NCBI GenBank assembly: GCA_964630775.1
Contig: CAZVYY010000004.1
Span: 121,693-185,692 of the forward strand
DNA length: 64,000 nt
Source of the DNA: Anaeroglomus sp964630775
GTDB taxonomy: Bacteria > Planctomycetota > Phycisphaerae > Sedimentisphaerales > Anaerohalosphaeraceae
Reading direction: 5' to 3'
Shown here: one piece after another, positions 63,417-64,000 of the stretch
Position numbering within the stretch: position 1 is the stretch's first letter
Layout of the letters: every line of letters begins with the position of its first letter
Notes under the pieces: model-generated
Told to the model about the DNA's origin: nothing
The model's input: the letters and a program-made list of their open reading frames with translations, nothing else
Databases searched by the model: none
Made by a program: the position numbers and the translations under genes

Positions 63417-64000
63417 ATGTCAACAGAACATTCAACCAAAGATTTTAACTGGCTATCCATTGCCACGGAATTAAAGGCCATCTCGCAGGCGGGCAAGACC
63501 TTTGCCAAAGATGTCTATGAAAAGCAGCGGCACGAAAAGATTGCATGGATTGCCGCGCAGATTCTCGAGCGCCATACGGACCTCGACGCCGACACCATTA
63601 TCTCCATGCTGCAGAAAGACTGCGGCTACCCGACGCCGAAATCCGATTGCCGCGGCGTAATTTTCAAGGACAATAAAATTCTGCTGGTCAAGGAAATCGA
63701 AGACGGCGGCTGGACGCTGCCGGGCGGCTGGTGCGATGTCGGCTCAACGCCGGCGGAAAATGTCATCCGCGAGGTCTGGGAGGAATCCGGCTACAAGGTC
63801 CGCGTGCTCAAGCTGCTGGCCGTCTGGGACCGCAATAAGCAGGGCCATACGCCGTTTTATCCGTTCAATATCTACAAATTTTTCTTCCACTGCGAAATCA
63901 TCGGCGGCGCTCCCGCCAGCAGCCACGAAACCAGCGAGATCGCCTTCTTCGGCGAAGATGAGATTCCGCCCCTGTCGCAGTCGCGGACGATGCCGCATCA
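63417..64000 (+). CDS. Nudix hydrolase, 3' end cut by window edge
   Basis: Nudix enzymes cleave nucleoside diphosphates linked to another group. The frame is open to the window edge (194 codons). The N-terminal 65 residues form the helical Nudix_hydro_2-like cap (WIAAQILERHTDLDAD), then GVIFKDNKILLVKEIEDGGWTLPGGWCDVG and the Nudix box GSTPAENVIREVWEESGY. ADP-ribose or ADP-sugars are likely substrates for this cap type, by family only. ATG 63417 is 7 bp after the preceding stop, so the genes are cotranscribed. Confidence 0.9.
   Translation, partial: MSTEHSTKDFNWLSIATELKAISQAGKTFAKDVYEKQRHEKIAWIAAQILERHTDLDADTIISMLQKDCGYPTPKSDCRGVIFKDNKILLVKEIEDGGWTLPGGWCDVGSTPAENVIREVWEESGYKVRVLKLLAVWDRNKQGHTPFYPFNIYKFFFHCEIIGGAPASSHETSEIAFFGEDEIPPLSQSRTMPH

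Overview
The window looks like chromosomal DNA of a Planctomycetota bacterium, most likely Phycisphaerae (Sedimentisphaerales-like). This is an inference from gene style; no rRNA gene is present to confirm it. The pointers are a PEP-CTERM surface protein, a very large secreted beta-helix protein with a dockerin-like tail, secreted glycoside hydrolases, a 1160-residue SecA, several signal-peptide or lipobox proteins, and hldD (a Gram-negative-type envelope sugar gene). Coding is dense. No tRNA, rRNA, CRISPR array or phage gene was found.

Layout. 1-5.4 kb: gyrB (cut by the window edge), a DciA/DUF721 gene and dnaN on the minus strand, a 547-bp AT-rich gap with DnaA boxes that is a candidate oriC, then an RluA-family pseudouridine synthase and a TPR-like membrane protein. 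5.6-9.6 kb: a secreted SpoIVB/S55-like protein and a secreted beta-propeller protein in one operon. 9.7-16.5 kb: a BLUF-fold protein lacking its photoactive residues, small membrane proteins, a nucleoside hydrolase, two secreted glycosidase-type proteins and rsmG. 16.5-26.8 kb: secA, an ABC-F ATPase, trxB, a PilZ protein and an M42 peptidase. 26.9-31.5 kb: parB with two perfect parS palindromes but no adjacent parA, then a tandem of an active HtrA-type protease and a degenerate lipoprotein copy, preceded by a cupin. 31.6-37.4 kb: an HD phosphohydrolase, a structured leader behind a consensus promoter, the 944-residue surface protein and a PEP-CTERM protein. 37.5-50.1 kb: nrdR with an NrdR-box promoter and an ATP-cone partner, MarC, addB-addA, hldD, an M50 protease and efp. 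50.2-61.0 kb: an accessory region with dispersed repeats, an SGNH lipoprotein gene flanked by 85-bp inverted repeats, an XRE regulator with a DpnI-type nuclease, a DNA methyltransferase carrying repeat DNA inside its reading frame, two orphan small transcription units, a disordered secreted protein, a MEMO-family gene, purE, and a complete PstI/BsuBI-type restriction-modification pair. 61.2-64 kb: DUF4177, RNase P RNA, a HI0933-type flavoprotein and a Nudix hydrolase cut by the edge.

Taken together, gyrB, dnaN, rsmG and parB/parS look like a scattered origin-proximal cluster. The 50-61 kb stretch is a defence and repeat-rich island: one nuclease destroys GATC-methylated DNA, while the other system protects its own CTGCAG-type sites by methylation. 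The most unusual observations are the repeat block translated inside a methyltransferase, the inverted repeats around the SGNH gene, the active/pseudo-protease tandem, the blind BLUF protein, and two small promoter-to-terminator units with tiny ORFs.
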